The notes under the pieces: model-generated
The model's database searches: none
What the model was told of the DNA's origin: nothing
Seen by the model: the letters and a program-made list of their open reading frames with translations, nothing else
Translations under genes and position numbers: made by a program
NCBI RefSeq assembly: GCF_023159225.1
Contig: NC_063161.1
Location: forward strand, 71,824,767 to 71,888,766
Direction of reading: 5' to 3'
DNA from: Perognathus longimembris pacificus
Lineage: Eukaryota; Chordata; Mammalia; Rodentia; Heteromyidae
Length of the DNA stretch: 64,000 bases
In this document: one piece after another, positions 53,301-62,755 of the stretch
Layout of the letters: the number at the start of each line of letters is the position of its first letter
Numbering within the stretch: the stretch's first letter is position 1

Positions 53301-56300
53301 TTTGAACTGCAATCCTCAGACCTCAACCTCCTGAATAGCTAGGATTACAGGCGTGAGCCATCAGCACCTGGCTCCCAGACCCCAGGGTATTTCTTAATTC
53401 TTGCATCTAGCCTGTCATAAAATTTCTCTTTCCCCTACAGGTGTTGACTTCATGATTCTTCATGAGCCACGTGGTTTTTTTTGTTGTGTGTGGGAATGTT
53501 TGAACAGTATGTTACAAGGCTCTATCTAGGTCTGGCTGGGGTTCTGACTTGTGGCTGGGCAGTGGCCTCTGCCTTGGGGCCCACGTGTGCCCCCCCCCCA
53601 TGGCCCGTCTGGGTTTAGTTTTTTGAATTATGTTCTCAGTATTTGGTTTGACAGGGTTTCCTCAGGCTCTTGTTCATGCTCATGCCAGAAATCTAGGGCT
53701 TCAGTTACCCCTCATCTGGGTGCTCCCTGGAAGTGTCCCGCATTGAGGCCGGAGCTGGGGTGGAGGGTGGCAAGGAGGGAAGAGACAGGAGAAAAAAGCA
53801 ACAGAGGCGGTCTGACCAGAGAGAAGGCTTCCATCCGTGACGCCCCGTTGCCTCTGCAGCCTCTACTGCACCAGACCCCGGTGGATCAGCCTGGAACTGG
53901 GGTATGAGAACATGGGGGACAAGAAGATGGGAATGGGAGCAAACACGCTCCTCAGCTGGTGGGAAGTTCCCCTGGAGCTCTGCCTGTGTCCAGCCGCTGC
54001 TCAGGGGTTCTAGGCCTCCCCCATCCTGGCAGGGATTCAAGGCTGTGCAGCTTGTTCTCAGAGCCCAGGTGGCTGTCCAGGTTCCACAGCTGTGTTCAGA
54101 GGGAGAAGGGCTTTCCGTCCCATCCTCATCCAGAACCTGCTTAGTGTTCACATTCAAATGCAGGACTTAGGGTTCACTTTTCTCTATCTCCTCAGGGTAT
54201 TAAGACAAGAATAACCAAGCCCTGGCAGCACATGCCTGGAATCCCAGCTACTCGGGCTGAGATCTGAGGATTGTGGTTCAAAGCCAGCCCCTCAGGAAAG
54301 TCTGTGAGACTCTTATCCCCAATTAACCACCAAAAAGTCAGAAGTGGAGCTGTGGCTCAAGTGGTAGAGGGCCAGCCTTGGATGAAAAAGCTAAGGAAGA
54401 GTACCGGGGCCCTGAGTTCGAGCCCCAGTGCCTGTCTTTCTTTGGCTCTGCATCCTGGGGTTTGAACTCGGAGCCTTGTGCTTGCTGAGTAGGCATTCTA
54501 TCCTTTGAGACGTTGGAGCCATGAATTCAGTTTGGGCATTGCAACAGTCATAATACGTGGAGAAAGTAGACTGGGAAATCTTCTGAGTAAGTATTGGTTC
54601 TGGAATTTTCCTCTGACTTCCATGTCAGCTCTGGCTGCAGGTGGGTGGCATTATGGCATGCTTAGTTGGGATGGTCACACCTGCACATATCCAAACACCG
54701 TGAATACTGGCTCCATGGTTGAATGTGCCCAGTGAGCAGGGCAGAGGGCAGCTCTTGTGTCCCTACCTGGCCTTCTCAGTTCTTCCCTTGTTTTCATTTT
54801 GTGAGAAGTGACATTTCCTGGTTTCCTGTTGACACAATTGCGAACTTGGTGTGGTGATTCCCAGCTGTACCACAAGATGGCGTTGCTGTCCACTGGGCCT
54901 TTGGCTCAGACTCCAAGGCTGCGGTGTCTCTGGCTAGTTCTGTGCTTTTCAGGGAGTTGTCCCCACTTGAAACTCTGTCCTGGCACCCTGTGGTACATGA
55001 GACTCCAGTCTAAAGGAGGCCTTGGGTGGCATTCAGCCAATTTGGATCTTTCTGGAGTCCTGCATTCCCAGAATCACACGTTCTAGTGACAGTATTGCTT
55101 ATGGACCTCAGGCTGCCCACCACAGGAATGGGTGACCCCCCAAGAGACTGACTGTGAGGCCCATGTAGAACAGCCTCCCTCAGCTCTGCTAAGGTTTGGA
55201 GCTGGATCTTCTTTGGTGGGAAGGTCCCGGCAGGGCGTTAGCAGCCCTACCGCTCAGTGCTGCTAACAGCCCCTCCCTGAGCCCCCTGGGACACAGACCT
55301 CTCTGACTGAAGAGTGGGGTACACACTGATTGGACAGAAATGCGTGGCCCACACTGAGTCGGAAGCCTTGCCACTCTCAGTAATAAAGAAACTGCATGCT
55401 GTTTTCCAAATGATTGGAGTGTGCTGAAAGAAAAAAGTCACAAGTAGAAGTTGTCTGTAATCCTTACTTAACATTTAATATTTTCTTGATTATAAACTGT
55501 ATGTAGTTCTGGTTTTATCGTATAGCTGCCCCATATATTTTCCCATGAGGCTACAATGCCATGGCCGCAGTGTGTGGGGACCTACCCATTTCTCCGTGAT
55601 TGACGGTCACTCCCTCTCTTCCTGGTCTCTTCCATAGCCATGGTGAGTCAGCAGCTCCTCCTCTTGTTACTAGTGTTCCAGGTTTGTCTTCTGTGGGAGG
55701 CACCTGTCTGCCTTTCCCCTCCCCTGCCTCCAATAGTGGAATCACTGGATGGATCACCAAGTGGGAAAAGAGGTCCTGCCACCCACTTTTCCACTTTCCA
55801 CAGGAAAGTGAGCCCTTCTTCCATATCCTTACCAGCCCTGGCTTTTGTCCTGTGGTTGGATGTGGTGGCGCAGGCCTGTAATCACAGCATTCAAGGTCAC
55901 AGTTCAAAGCTAGCCACAGCAGAAAAGTCCTTAGACTCATCTCTGATTAACCAGCAGAAAGCTGGACTGGAGGCATATCTCCAGTGGTAGAACACCAGCT
56001 GAGCAAGCAAGTGGGGGCCCCTGAATTCTAGCCCCAGTGTCAGCACACACAGATGGTCTTGCTGGAGATGTAATAAAATCCTTACAATGCATGTGAGCCT
56101 CGCTGAGTCACTAGGCACTCTCCCTCTTCCTGCCGCCTGTGCTCTCAGCCTCTCTGTGTGGGCCCCATTCCTCAGAACGCCTTCTCTGATCACTTGGAAT
56201 GGAGCTGTAGCTCTGGATGCTTCATCTGAACGGCCTCATCCACACACACACAGAAGCCCTGGGCTGGAAGTTTCGGCGCTTAAGGGTGGTGGCTGGTACT

Positions 56301-59167
56301 TGACCCAAGGACCTGCTCTTAGCCTGTGGCTTGGAGCCTTGTTCGCAGTCTGCCCCTGCCTCCTGCCCCTCCCTGCCTCTCGGTTCCCCTACACCTTTCC
56401 CTCAGCCTGTGGGGGGGGGGGGGGCTGTCACATATATGTCACTCCTGGGGCTTGAACTCGGGGCCTGTCCCTGAGCTTTTTTCATTCAAGGCTAATATCT
56501 ACCACTTGAGCCACAGCTCCACTTCCATTTTTTTCTGGTGGTTCATTGGAGATAAGAGTCTCACAGACTTTTCTGCCTTGTCTGGCTTCTAACTGTGATC
56601 CTCAAATCTCAGCCTCCTAAGTAGTTAGGATGACGGGCGTGAGCCACCTGTGCCTGGCTTGGATTTTTCCTTTGCCGCTCCCTGTCTTTACACACCTGGG
56701 GAGCCTCTGTACATCCTAATCTTCCTCTTTCAACACTTTCCTCACATAGGCCCCACCCCGTTGTGTAGATCTAGCTTGCTCTACCTTGTCCCAGTGCACA
56801 TGCCGGATGATAGAGCCTGCTCCATTACAGGAGGTACTGTACTTACCTCCAGCTGCAGTCCTACTTCCTGCATTCCTTTATGTGATCTTTCCATTTTAGA
56901 ATGGGTTTTGTTTTGTCCTGTTTGGCTTGGAGGTTCTGGGGACTGAACCCAGATCCTTGCTTGCTAGGCAAGTGCTGCAGCCCTGAATGACATCATCTCC
57001 AGCCCCACAAAGGTTAAAATCCCTGGTTCTGCCTGTCATCTGACTTCTTGAGTCAGTACAATGGTAGAGCCCATAGTGCATGCAGGCTTCTTAGCTTCCT
57101 CCGCCCAGACAGCACACGTGGTGTCACCTGTGGCCTGGGCTCTGTTGGCTGCAGGCACCCGCTTGCTTTACTTGGGTCAGGCGTCTAAAATTCCACTTGG
57201 GATTTGCCTGTTTTCTCCAGGCTAAGGCTGGAGGCTGGGAGGAAGTGCCATTGCTGGTACGTGTGCCAGGACACACCTCCACTGCTGTGCCAACTCGCTG
57301 CCTGCTGAGCTGGCAGATCTCTCCTGGTAAATTCTCCCTGGGAAAGAAGCCACGATGCACAGCCCAGCCGCGCCCACCTCGGCCCAGGATTCAGAGGATC
57401 CTGGCTCCTCCATCGTTATTCCATCGCAGCCTTTGCTGCCACCAGGGCAGACTCAGGCTGCACAGAGCTGCCTGTCCTGTTGCTGGAGTTGGTCCCGCTT
57501 GGCCATCTGGACTCTTTCCATCCTCTTCTCCCACCATTGTGCCCCCTCCTTTTTGTTGGACTTCCTTTCTGGCATTACAGAGTACTCCAGACAAGATAGG
57601 CCATCTTGTGCATTTCCGGCTCTGCGCCCAGAACCTGGCTTTCATCCAGGAAGCCAGGGCCTTGTGTGGATGGAAGGCAGTAGGGGCAGCCTCTGGCAGG
57701 GGATGCTCTTTGCTACTGTGCCTTGTCTGCATCTCTCTCAGTGGATAGAGCAAGGAAATGGCCAGACATTCCACCGTCTGAGAAGTACATGCTGGGCGAC
57801 CGTGTGTTCACACACACTAGGATGGCTGTGACATCCCTGGGGGATACAGCGTCACAGGACCAGAACATGGTTGTATGTGCACACATGGGCTAGCTGGCGC
57901 ATAGCATGTAGCCCAGACTGCATGGCTAGCTGCGTCCACATTTAGCCAAGCATGAGCTCATCGTGTGTCCCACTCCAACTGTCCAGCTCATGGGTTTTTG
58001 TCTCTCCCCCTCCTCCACAGCCCACATCCACCCTCCGCAGGCCTGTGCTTGCCTGTTCAGGTCCAGGGCATGGCTGTGGTTCCACCATGACTGTCAGATG
58101 ACTTTTGTATCCTGTACCCAGTCACCTCTGCACAAGCAGCTCCAGCTTGGCTGTGGAGACACTGAAGCAAGCGTTCTTGTGCTGGCTTCTGTGTGTGCTG
58201 TTTGAAGTCCCTGCAGTAGATACCCCGGCATGTGATCACCAGACTCTCAGATACAATTGATCTTGTTTCGCTGTGTGGGGAACTGCCAAGCTGTCTTCAC
58301 AGGCCACCTGTTTTGTACGCCTACAGTTGACAGATGAGAGTTTAGTCACTCTACACCCTCCCCTCCTTCCAGCTGGCAGACACTCTGCCACCTGAGCCAC
58401 ATTGCCACTTCTAGCTTTTTGTTGGTTGATGGAAGAGTCTCTCAGGTTTGTCTATGAGGGCTGGCTTTGAACTGCGATCCTCAGATCTTAGCCTCCTGAG
58501 TAGCTAGGACTATAGGGGTGAACCACCCGCGCCCAGTATGTGAATCTTCCTCATGGTACCCCCTCCTGAGGACCTTGATGCGTTCTCCCACACAGGGAGC
58601 AGGGGCAGGGGCAGGGAGAGGGGGCATGGTGTGGAGACAGGAGCACGGGGCAAGGTCTAGTCCTGCTCACTTGCATGAGGAGCCTCAGTCCCTTGGAAGA
58701 GTTCTGCAGACCACCCCTGCTCCACAAAGGGGGGACGGGGTGTGGGAGGCACCCTGGGAAGGGGGGGGTGCCATGTGTGCCAGGCAGCCTGAGCACTCTG
58801 CAGTGAGAACCGGAGATAGGCAGAAGGGGTGGCCGCAGTGGGCTGTGTTAAGGCTGGCGGGGCCACCACTCCTCCCACGGTGGGTGTCACAGGAGATGGG
58901 ACCCCAGGGTGGGAAGCCTGGCTTGTGAAGGGCTGCATGCACCTTGTGGTGTCACTGTGAGACAGCATGGGCTCAGCGGCTGGCCGGCCCAGATGGAGGT
59001 GCTCCCACAGCTCCCACTCCCTGAGGGGTTGGTGCTGGTGCTCAGAATGTCCTGTGCTTCCAGGACCTGGTCCATCCCAGGAGCCGCGGGCTAGCAGCTC
59101 TGAGGAGGCGTCTGGAACTGACGACGAGGAAGAGGAGGAAGAGCCCAGCTTCATCATGGGGCGATGA
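44235..59167 (+). CDS. PRKRIP1: PRKRIP1, PRKR-interacting protein 1, six coding exons, 187 aa
   Basis: Segments 44235-44360, 45040-45118, 47228-47328, 47555-47640, 48966-49033, 59064-59167 join in phase to 187 residues, close to the known length of about 184. The known protein binds the dsRNA-activated kinase PKR and is a component of late spliceosomal complexes in the nucleus. Visible features: [20 protein letters not shown] start; [18 protein letters not shown] conserved block (about 55-72); long charged helix about 80-153 with a strongly basic cluster [15 protein letters not shown] (124-138) that can serve as nuclear localisation and RNA contact; acidic tail DDEEEEEE (173-180) ending SFIMGR. 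All introns are GT-AG. The last intron is 10 kb. Confidence 0.95.
44550..44637 (-). mobile_element. Short B1/Alu-like remnant
   Basis: CTCCCCGGAGGTGGGATTAC and AGGTGTGCACCAACACGCCC are typical of the reverse strand of a 7SL-derived SINE, just after PRKRIP1 exon 1. Confidence 0.6.
45040..45118 (+). CDS. PRKRIP1: PRKRIP1 coding exon 2
   Basis: 79 bp. Acceptor CTGTTGCAG, donor G|GTAATG (weaker than consensus). It encodes [20 protein letters not shown] and FVRDVM. Confidence 0.93.
45140..45350 (-). mobile_element. B1-Geo SINE, diverged
   Basis: Reverse Geo (GGGATTTGAACTTAGGCTCT) and head (TAGCTAGGATTATAGGTGTA), just after PRKRIP1 exon 2. An ID-like piece follows at 45560-45645. Confidence 0.75.
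45837..46568 (+). mobile_element. 5'-truncated LINE-1 (3' end, ORF2 C-terminal remnant) with 13-bp TSD
   Basis: The element lies in PRKRIP1 intron 2. Its frame (45905-46264) reads [19 protein letters not shown] and [19 protein letters not shown], the typical C-terminal end of L1 ORF2, followed by a 3' UTR and an A-rich tail. AGATCCTGGACAT occurs at 45837-45849 and again at 46556-46568, directly flanking the element. The reverse-transcriptase core is absent, so it is not mobile on its own. Confidence 0.9.
46613..46816 (+). mobile_element. IDL-Geo SINE
   Basis: Forward dimer just downstream of the L1; TSD GTGAAGTCAT at 46603-46612 and 46817-46826. Confidence 0.92.
46930..47045 (-). mobile_element. 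B1-type SINE
   Basis: Reverse B1-like (GAAACAGGGACTCACTAGAA to GCAGGCATGAACCACTGCAC), diverged and monomeric. Confidence 0.6.
47228..47328 (+). CDS. PRKRIP1: PRKRIP1 coding exon 3
   Basis: 101 bp. Acceptor GTGGCTCCAG, donor AAG|GTCAGT. It encodes [20 protein letters not shown] and [14 protein letters not shown], the start of the long charged helix. Confidence 0.94.
47555..47640 (+). CDS. PRKRIP1: PRKRIP1 coding exon 4
   Basis: 86 bp. Acceptor TTTTTGCAG, donor CG|GTAAGA. It encodes [20 protein letters not shown] and the start of the basic cluster (QTAKRRRK). Confidence 0.94.
48000..48240 (-). mobile_element. B1-type and ID-type SINE remnants
   Basis: Reverse B1 (CAGAGTCTTGCTGTGTAATC) followed by a reverse ID-like piece (AAGGCCTTGTATATGCTAGG, CTCCATCCCCAGCC). 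Confidence 0.6.
48437..48775 (-). mobile_element. (GT)n/(GC)n run, reverse B1-Geo and B1 remnant
   Basis: A GT then GCGC microsatellite at 48437-48470 abuts a reverse B1-Geo (TGGGGCTTGAACTCACTGTC to GAATTACAGGCCTGAGC), then a short B1 end to 48775. Confidence 0.78.
48966..49033 (+). CDS. PRKRIP1: PRKRIP1 coding exon 5
   Basis: 68 bp. Acceptor ACATTTGTAG, donor G|GTGAGT. It encodes [20 protein letters not shown] and SE, continuing the lysine-rich helix. Confidence 0.93.
50930..51385 (-). mobile_element. B1-Geo SINE split by an IDL-Geo insertion
   Basis: The Geo part and linker at 50930-51070 and the head from 51312 (GAACCTCCATTCTTAGATCT to ATTACAGACATGAGCACCAG) flank the inner copy. Confidence 0.82.
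51071..51311 (-). mobile_element. IDL-Geo SINE nested in reverse B1-Geo
   Basis: A mixed T-rich tail (GTTTT then ATTT repeats), then the reverse dimer. TSD GCTCACTTTG at 51061-51070 and 51312-51321. Confidence 0.9.
51692..51910 (-). mobile_element. IDL-Geo SINE
   Basis: Reverse dimer with TSD TGCAGTTGTCCTT at 51679-51691 and 51911-51923. The linker between monomers carries an expanded T-run. Confidence 0.93.
53125..53375 (-). mobile_element. B1-Geo SINE
   Basis: Reverse Geo (AGTCCTGGGGCTTGAACTCT), expanded T-run linker and head ending GATTACAGGCGTGAGCCATC. Confidence 0.84.
54215..54440 (+). mobile_element. B1-Geo SINE
   Basis: Head (CTGGAATCCCAGCTACTCGG), linker GAGACTCTTATCCCCAATTA and Geo (GTGGAGCTGTGGCTCAAGTG). 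Confidence 0.85.
55863..56050 (+). mobile_element. B1-Geo SINE, diverged
   Basis: Head (GGCGCAGGCCTGTAATCACA), linker with GATTAACCAGCAGAAAG, and a Geo end (CTGAATTCTAGCCCCAGTGT). Confidence 0.72.
56440..56665 (-). mobile_element. B1-Geo SINE
   Basis: Reverse Geo (CTCCTGGGGCTTGAACTCGG), linker and head (TCAGCCTCCTAAGTAGTTAG). Confidence 0.82.
58378..58535 (-). mobile_element. B1-Geo SINE, truncated
   Basis: Starts within Geo (CACTCTGCCACCTGAGCCAC) and runs to the head end (GACTATAGGGGTGAACCACC). Confidence 0.78.
59064..59167 (+). CDS. PRKRIP1: PRKRIP1 coding exon 6 and stop
   Basis: Acceptor TGTGCTTCCAG. It encodes a serine/glutamate-rich tail ([20 protein letters not shown]) ending IMGR and TGA at 59165-59167. 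It lies 10 kb downstream of exon 5, but phase and family tail agree. Confidence 0.93.
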
Positions 59168-59430
59168 GATGCTCTCATAGCAGCCGTCAAGAGACTGGTG
59201 GTTCTGTGACCAGGTCCTGGACCACGCTGAGGCGGTCAGGAGTGCCAGCCCTGCCCGTGGACTCCTCTCAGAGCCCGCAGGGGGCAGAGGGACTCTCACC
59301 CACACACTGAGGGCCACACCTGCTGGAAGGGAAAGTGCCTCGCCTTCCCCTCTGGAGCCATCCTCTCCTACTGGGGCTGGTTTCTGTGATGGGGGTGTTT
59401 ACTTAGTAAAGAATGAAAAGCCTCTAGGTT
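59168..59430 (+). other. PRKRIP1: PRKRIP1 3' UTR (probable)
   Basis: About 260 bp of unique sequence after the stop codon, up to the AGTAAA at 59405-59410 and AATGAA at 59412. No canonical AATAAA is near; the next ATTAAA is at 60724-60729, which would give a 1.6-kb UTR. Confidence 0.55.
59405..59410 (+). terminator. PRKRIP1: Candidate non-canonical poly(A) signal AGTAAA of PRKRIP1
   Basis: AGTAAA is a known weak variant signal. It lies in TTACTTAGTAAAGAATGAAA about 240 bp after the stop codon. Confidence is limited because ATTAAA at 60724-60729 is an alternative. Confidence 0.45.
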
Positions 59431-60794
59431 TTGAAACGTTAATTACCGCAGTCATCACGGAGGCAGCCTCAACATTGGGACTGGTCCTGCTCCCAGACCG
59501 CAGTGGTGCGCTGCAGGTGCCTGCCTCTGTTCTCCCCAGCCGAGGAAGCTGGTCCTGGGAAGGCCACAGGTGGCCAGAAAAATCCAGGAAGACGACCCAG
59601 CCTGGACTGCACGGGTAGAGACCTTCCTGGGGGCCTAGCCATGCTGTAGGTGGGAATTGGCCAAAGATACTCTTTTCATGTTGGATTCAAGGGAATGGAG
59701 ACGGGAGTGCACTGGGTGGCCTGCGCAGGGGGGTAGACAGGGGAACCACACAGGCAGCCTTTTCAGGAGGTGGTCTATGTAGGAGAGGAGCTGTTATGCC
59801 ACTGGCAGCCAAGAGGCCGCCCCCTCCCTCCCAGCACTTGTGATGAACTGGCCTGTGTGGGAGGGGTGAAAACCTAATTAGAGCTCTTGTTCAGGTGACC
59901 TCCAACTACCCAGCGTGTGCCCTTTTTTTCTATGCCCCAACACTAAATGCAAGGCATGTCATTGTGGTCATAGCACACTGTGGTCATACCATCACTGTTG
60001 CCCCCCCGTGTCTTCTATGGACTCTGATAGTGTTGGTTGGAGGGAGAGCCAAGGGTTTCTGTCTTCTGCCTCGTAGCTTCCTGGCCCTGCTCTGAGCATA
60101 GGATACCCTCCAGTCACCCCACCTGGCTCATCTGCATACCTCTCTCCTGTCTTGTGTCTAGTTCCCCTGTTGCAGCTGGCCGGGCAGTGGGAGCTGGTCA
60201 GAAAGAGCTCTGGCGTCCATGCCGTGCGCTGTGTGGTTCCCCGTCTGCCTTCAGGGCATTATTTGTCTGGGAAGTGGGGCTGTTCCATGCTGTCACTGAG
60301 GAGGGTGCACCACAGGCCACAAGGGAACCATGAGGTAACGTCCCAGAGCACGTGGCCCCAGGGAAGTCTGGAACCAGCCCCAGGGTGTATATAGTGTAGT
60401 TTTGGGGCTCAGAACCTCAGTCCACAGCTGTACCACCCCAAGAGGGCCAGCTCTCACTTGACGGAGGAAGGGTTGACCTCCAAGGTAGGCCTTCGTTCCT
60501 CCCCTTCCTCCCTCGGCATGGCCTTCATTCTTTCTCTCCCTTGGCACTGCTGTGGCAGCCCTGGTCAGGCTTCTAGTCAGGTTTACTAAACCAGCTATAT
60601 GATCAGATTTCATCTGCAGGTATGCTGTCCTGGCCTCCCAGGACACCAGCACATGCGTGGGGTGGTGACATGTCGTGGGTCTAAGGCAGTTCGAAGGGCA
60701 TTTGGCTCTGTGTGAGTGTGCTCATTAAAGCTGACCTGTCACCCAGCATGCTCACGTGCTCTCACCATCATTTGCAGACAGAAAGGTGGCCAGA

Positions 60795-60999
60795 TGGGGC
60801 TGGGAATATGGCCTAATGGCAAGAGCACTTGCCTCGTATACATGAAGCCCTGGGTTCGATTCCCCAGCACCACATATACAGAAAATGGCCAGAAGTGGCG
60901 CTGTGGCTCAAGTGGCAGAGTGCTAGCCTTGAGCAAAAAGAAGCCAGGGACAGTGCTCAGGCCCTGAGTCCAAGGCCCAGGACTGGCAAAAAAAAAAAA
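60795..60999 (+). mobile_element. IDL-Geo SINE
   Basis: Near-consensus forward dimer with A-tail; TSD AGAAAGGTGGCCAGA at 60780-60794 and 61000-61014. Confidence 0.94.
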
Positions 61000-62009
61000 A
61001 GAAAGGTGGCCAGACGGTGTGCACGTCCCCAGCAGAGGCCTAGGAGGCAGTGTTCCGCTTTGTGTCCTCGTGTCCATCTTCACGATTGTGTGGTGGTTTG
61101 CTGTTTCCCACCTCCCCCTGGGGTGGGGTTGTGCAGTGTTCCTCGTGCCTGGGAAGAGCACCACCAAGCTAACAAGCGGTGATGGGGAGTGAGGGACAGT
61201 GGGGTGCACAGAACACGCCCTGTATTTCCTGAGGAACGGTGTGTGCACATGGATGAGTGCTGTCAGCTCTGTGCACACGCATGTCAAGTACTAGGTTGTT
61301 AGCTCTGTGTGTGTGTGCATGCAAGAAGTACTGTCAGCTCTACTTGTGCACGCCCAGGGGTGCACACATGTTGGTTGCGAGCAATCCAGAATCATGATGC
61401 ACCGATGCCCCGTGTCTGGGCACCACTGGCACTGCGCATCTTTTCCCTGAGCCCCGCCCCTCCACCCAGGCCACCCTTCACACCAAGCCGGCGACCTCCC
61501 ACGCCCTGTGGAGGAGCCCCTGCTCCAATCCTAGGGCCTCCGCTTCTTCATCCCTCCCCTTCCTCCCATGCCACTGTCCACAGGGGCCTCGCTCCCTCGC
61601 TCTGTCACCTTCAGTCCTCAGCCCCCCTGGGACCCCTGCCTCCACCTCGGGAGCCCCAGAGCCTTGTCCTGTTCTCTGTGAGCCCAGAACATGGCCGATT
61701 CTTAGTAAAAACCCATGGAGTGTTAGAACAAATCCCAGAAGTTCTTTGCCCCTGCAGGACTGCTGCTTGGCTGGAAGAAGAGAGGAGACACCTGGGCCAG
61801 GTGCACAGGCAGGAAGTCTAGCCAGGTGGCCATAGCACCTGCCCATGGGCCCAAATACTCAGGAAGGTCATGAGTTTGAAACCAGCTTAGGCTGCATAGT
61901 TGTAAAATCATGTCTCAAAGAAGAAAAAATAGAAACAACCCAGATTCCTAGATGGTACCCCAGAAATTCCTTTCAGTACAGCTCAAACCTAAACTAGGCA
62001 TTTGTGCTG

Positions 62010-62275
62010 ATACTGGGGCTTGAACTTGGGGCAAAACCTTTTTTGTGTGTGTGGTTGGGGGCCTTGAACTCAGGGCCGGGGTGCTGTCCCTGAGCTCTTT
62101 TCCTCAAGACTAGCACTCTACCACTTTGAGCTACAACACTGCTTCCAGTTTTCTGGTGGTTAATTACAGTAGAGAGTCTCACGGACTTAACTGCCCAGGC
62201 TCACTTTGAACTGTGAGCCTCAGATCTCAGTCTTCTGAGTAGCTAGGATTACAGGTGTGAGGCACCAGCAACTGG
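62010..62275 (-). mobile_element. B1-Geo SINE
   Basis: Reverse Geo (GGGGCCTTGAACTCAGGGCC), linker TTACAGTAGAGAGTCTCACG and head. An ID-like piece follows at 62310-62385. Confidence 0.8.
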
Positions 62276-62534
62276 CCAAAACATCTGTTGTTGTTTTTAA
62301 TTTTGTTTTTTTAGTACTGAAGATTAAACCCAGAGCAGTGGGCTTGCTTGGCAGGTGCTCTATCTCTTGAGCCCCACCTCTGGTCCTTTTGCTTTTCCGT
62401 TCACTTTGCAAATGGGGCATGTTATGTTTGCTAGTCTTTAATTACTCATCCTCCTATATAATACCTTTGAGTAGCTGGGATTACAGGCATTCAGTACCAT
62501 ACCCAGACCTCAACAGTTACCTTTTCTTTTTCCT

Positions 62535-62755
62535 TTGGTGCCTGTTCTTGGGCTTGAACTCAGGGTCTGGGCACTGTCCCTGAGTTTTTTTGCTCAAAGC
62601 TAGCTTTCTACTATTTTAAGTCACAGTTCCACTTCTGGCTTTTTGGTGGTTAATTGAGGACAAGAGTCTCAGGAACTTTCCTGACTGCATTGGCTTTCAA
62701 CTACGATCCTCAGATCTCAGCCTCCTGAGTAGGTAGGATTACAGGTGTAAGCCCA
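62535..62755 (-). mobile_element. B1-Geo SINE
   Basis: Reverse Geo (GTTCTTGGGCTTGAACTCAG), linker and head ending GGATTACAGGTGTAAGCCCA. Confidence 0.83.

Larger units (their letters stand above)
49034..59063 (+). other. PRKRIP1: PRKRIP1 intron 5 (10 kb)
   Basis: No exon supported. SINEs: B1 (-) 49205-49290; B1-Geo head 49408-49500 and B1 to 49660; B1-Geo 50930-51385 (-); IDL-Geo at 51071-51311 and 51692-51910; B1 (-) 52880-53105; B1-Geo (-) 53125-53375, 56440-56665 and 58378-58535; B1-Geo (+) 54215-54440 and 55863-56050. Unique-looking stretches with nothing recognised: 49700-50920, 51990-52870, 53400-54200, 54500-55850, 56670-58370, 58550-59063. Confidence 0.65.
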
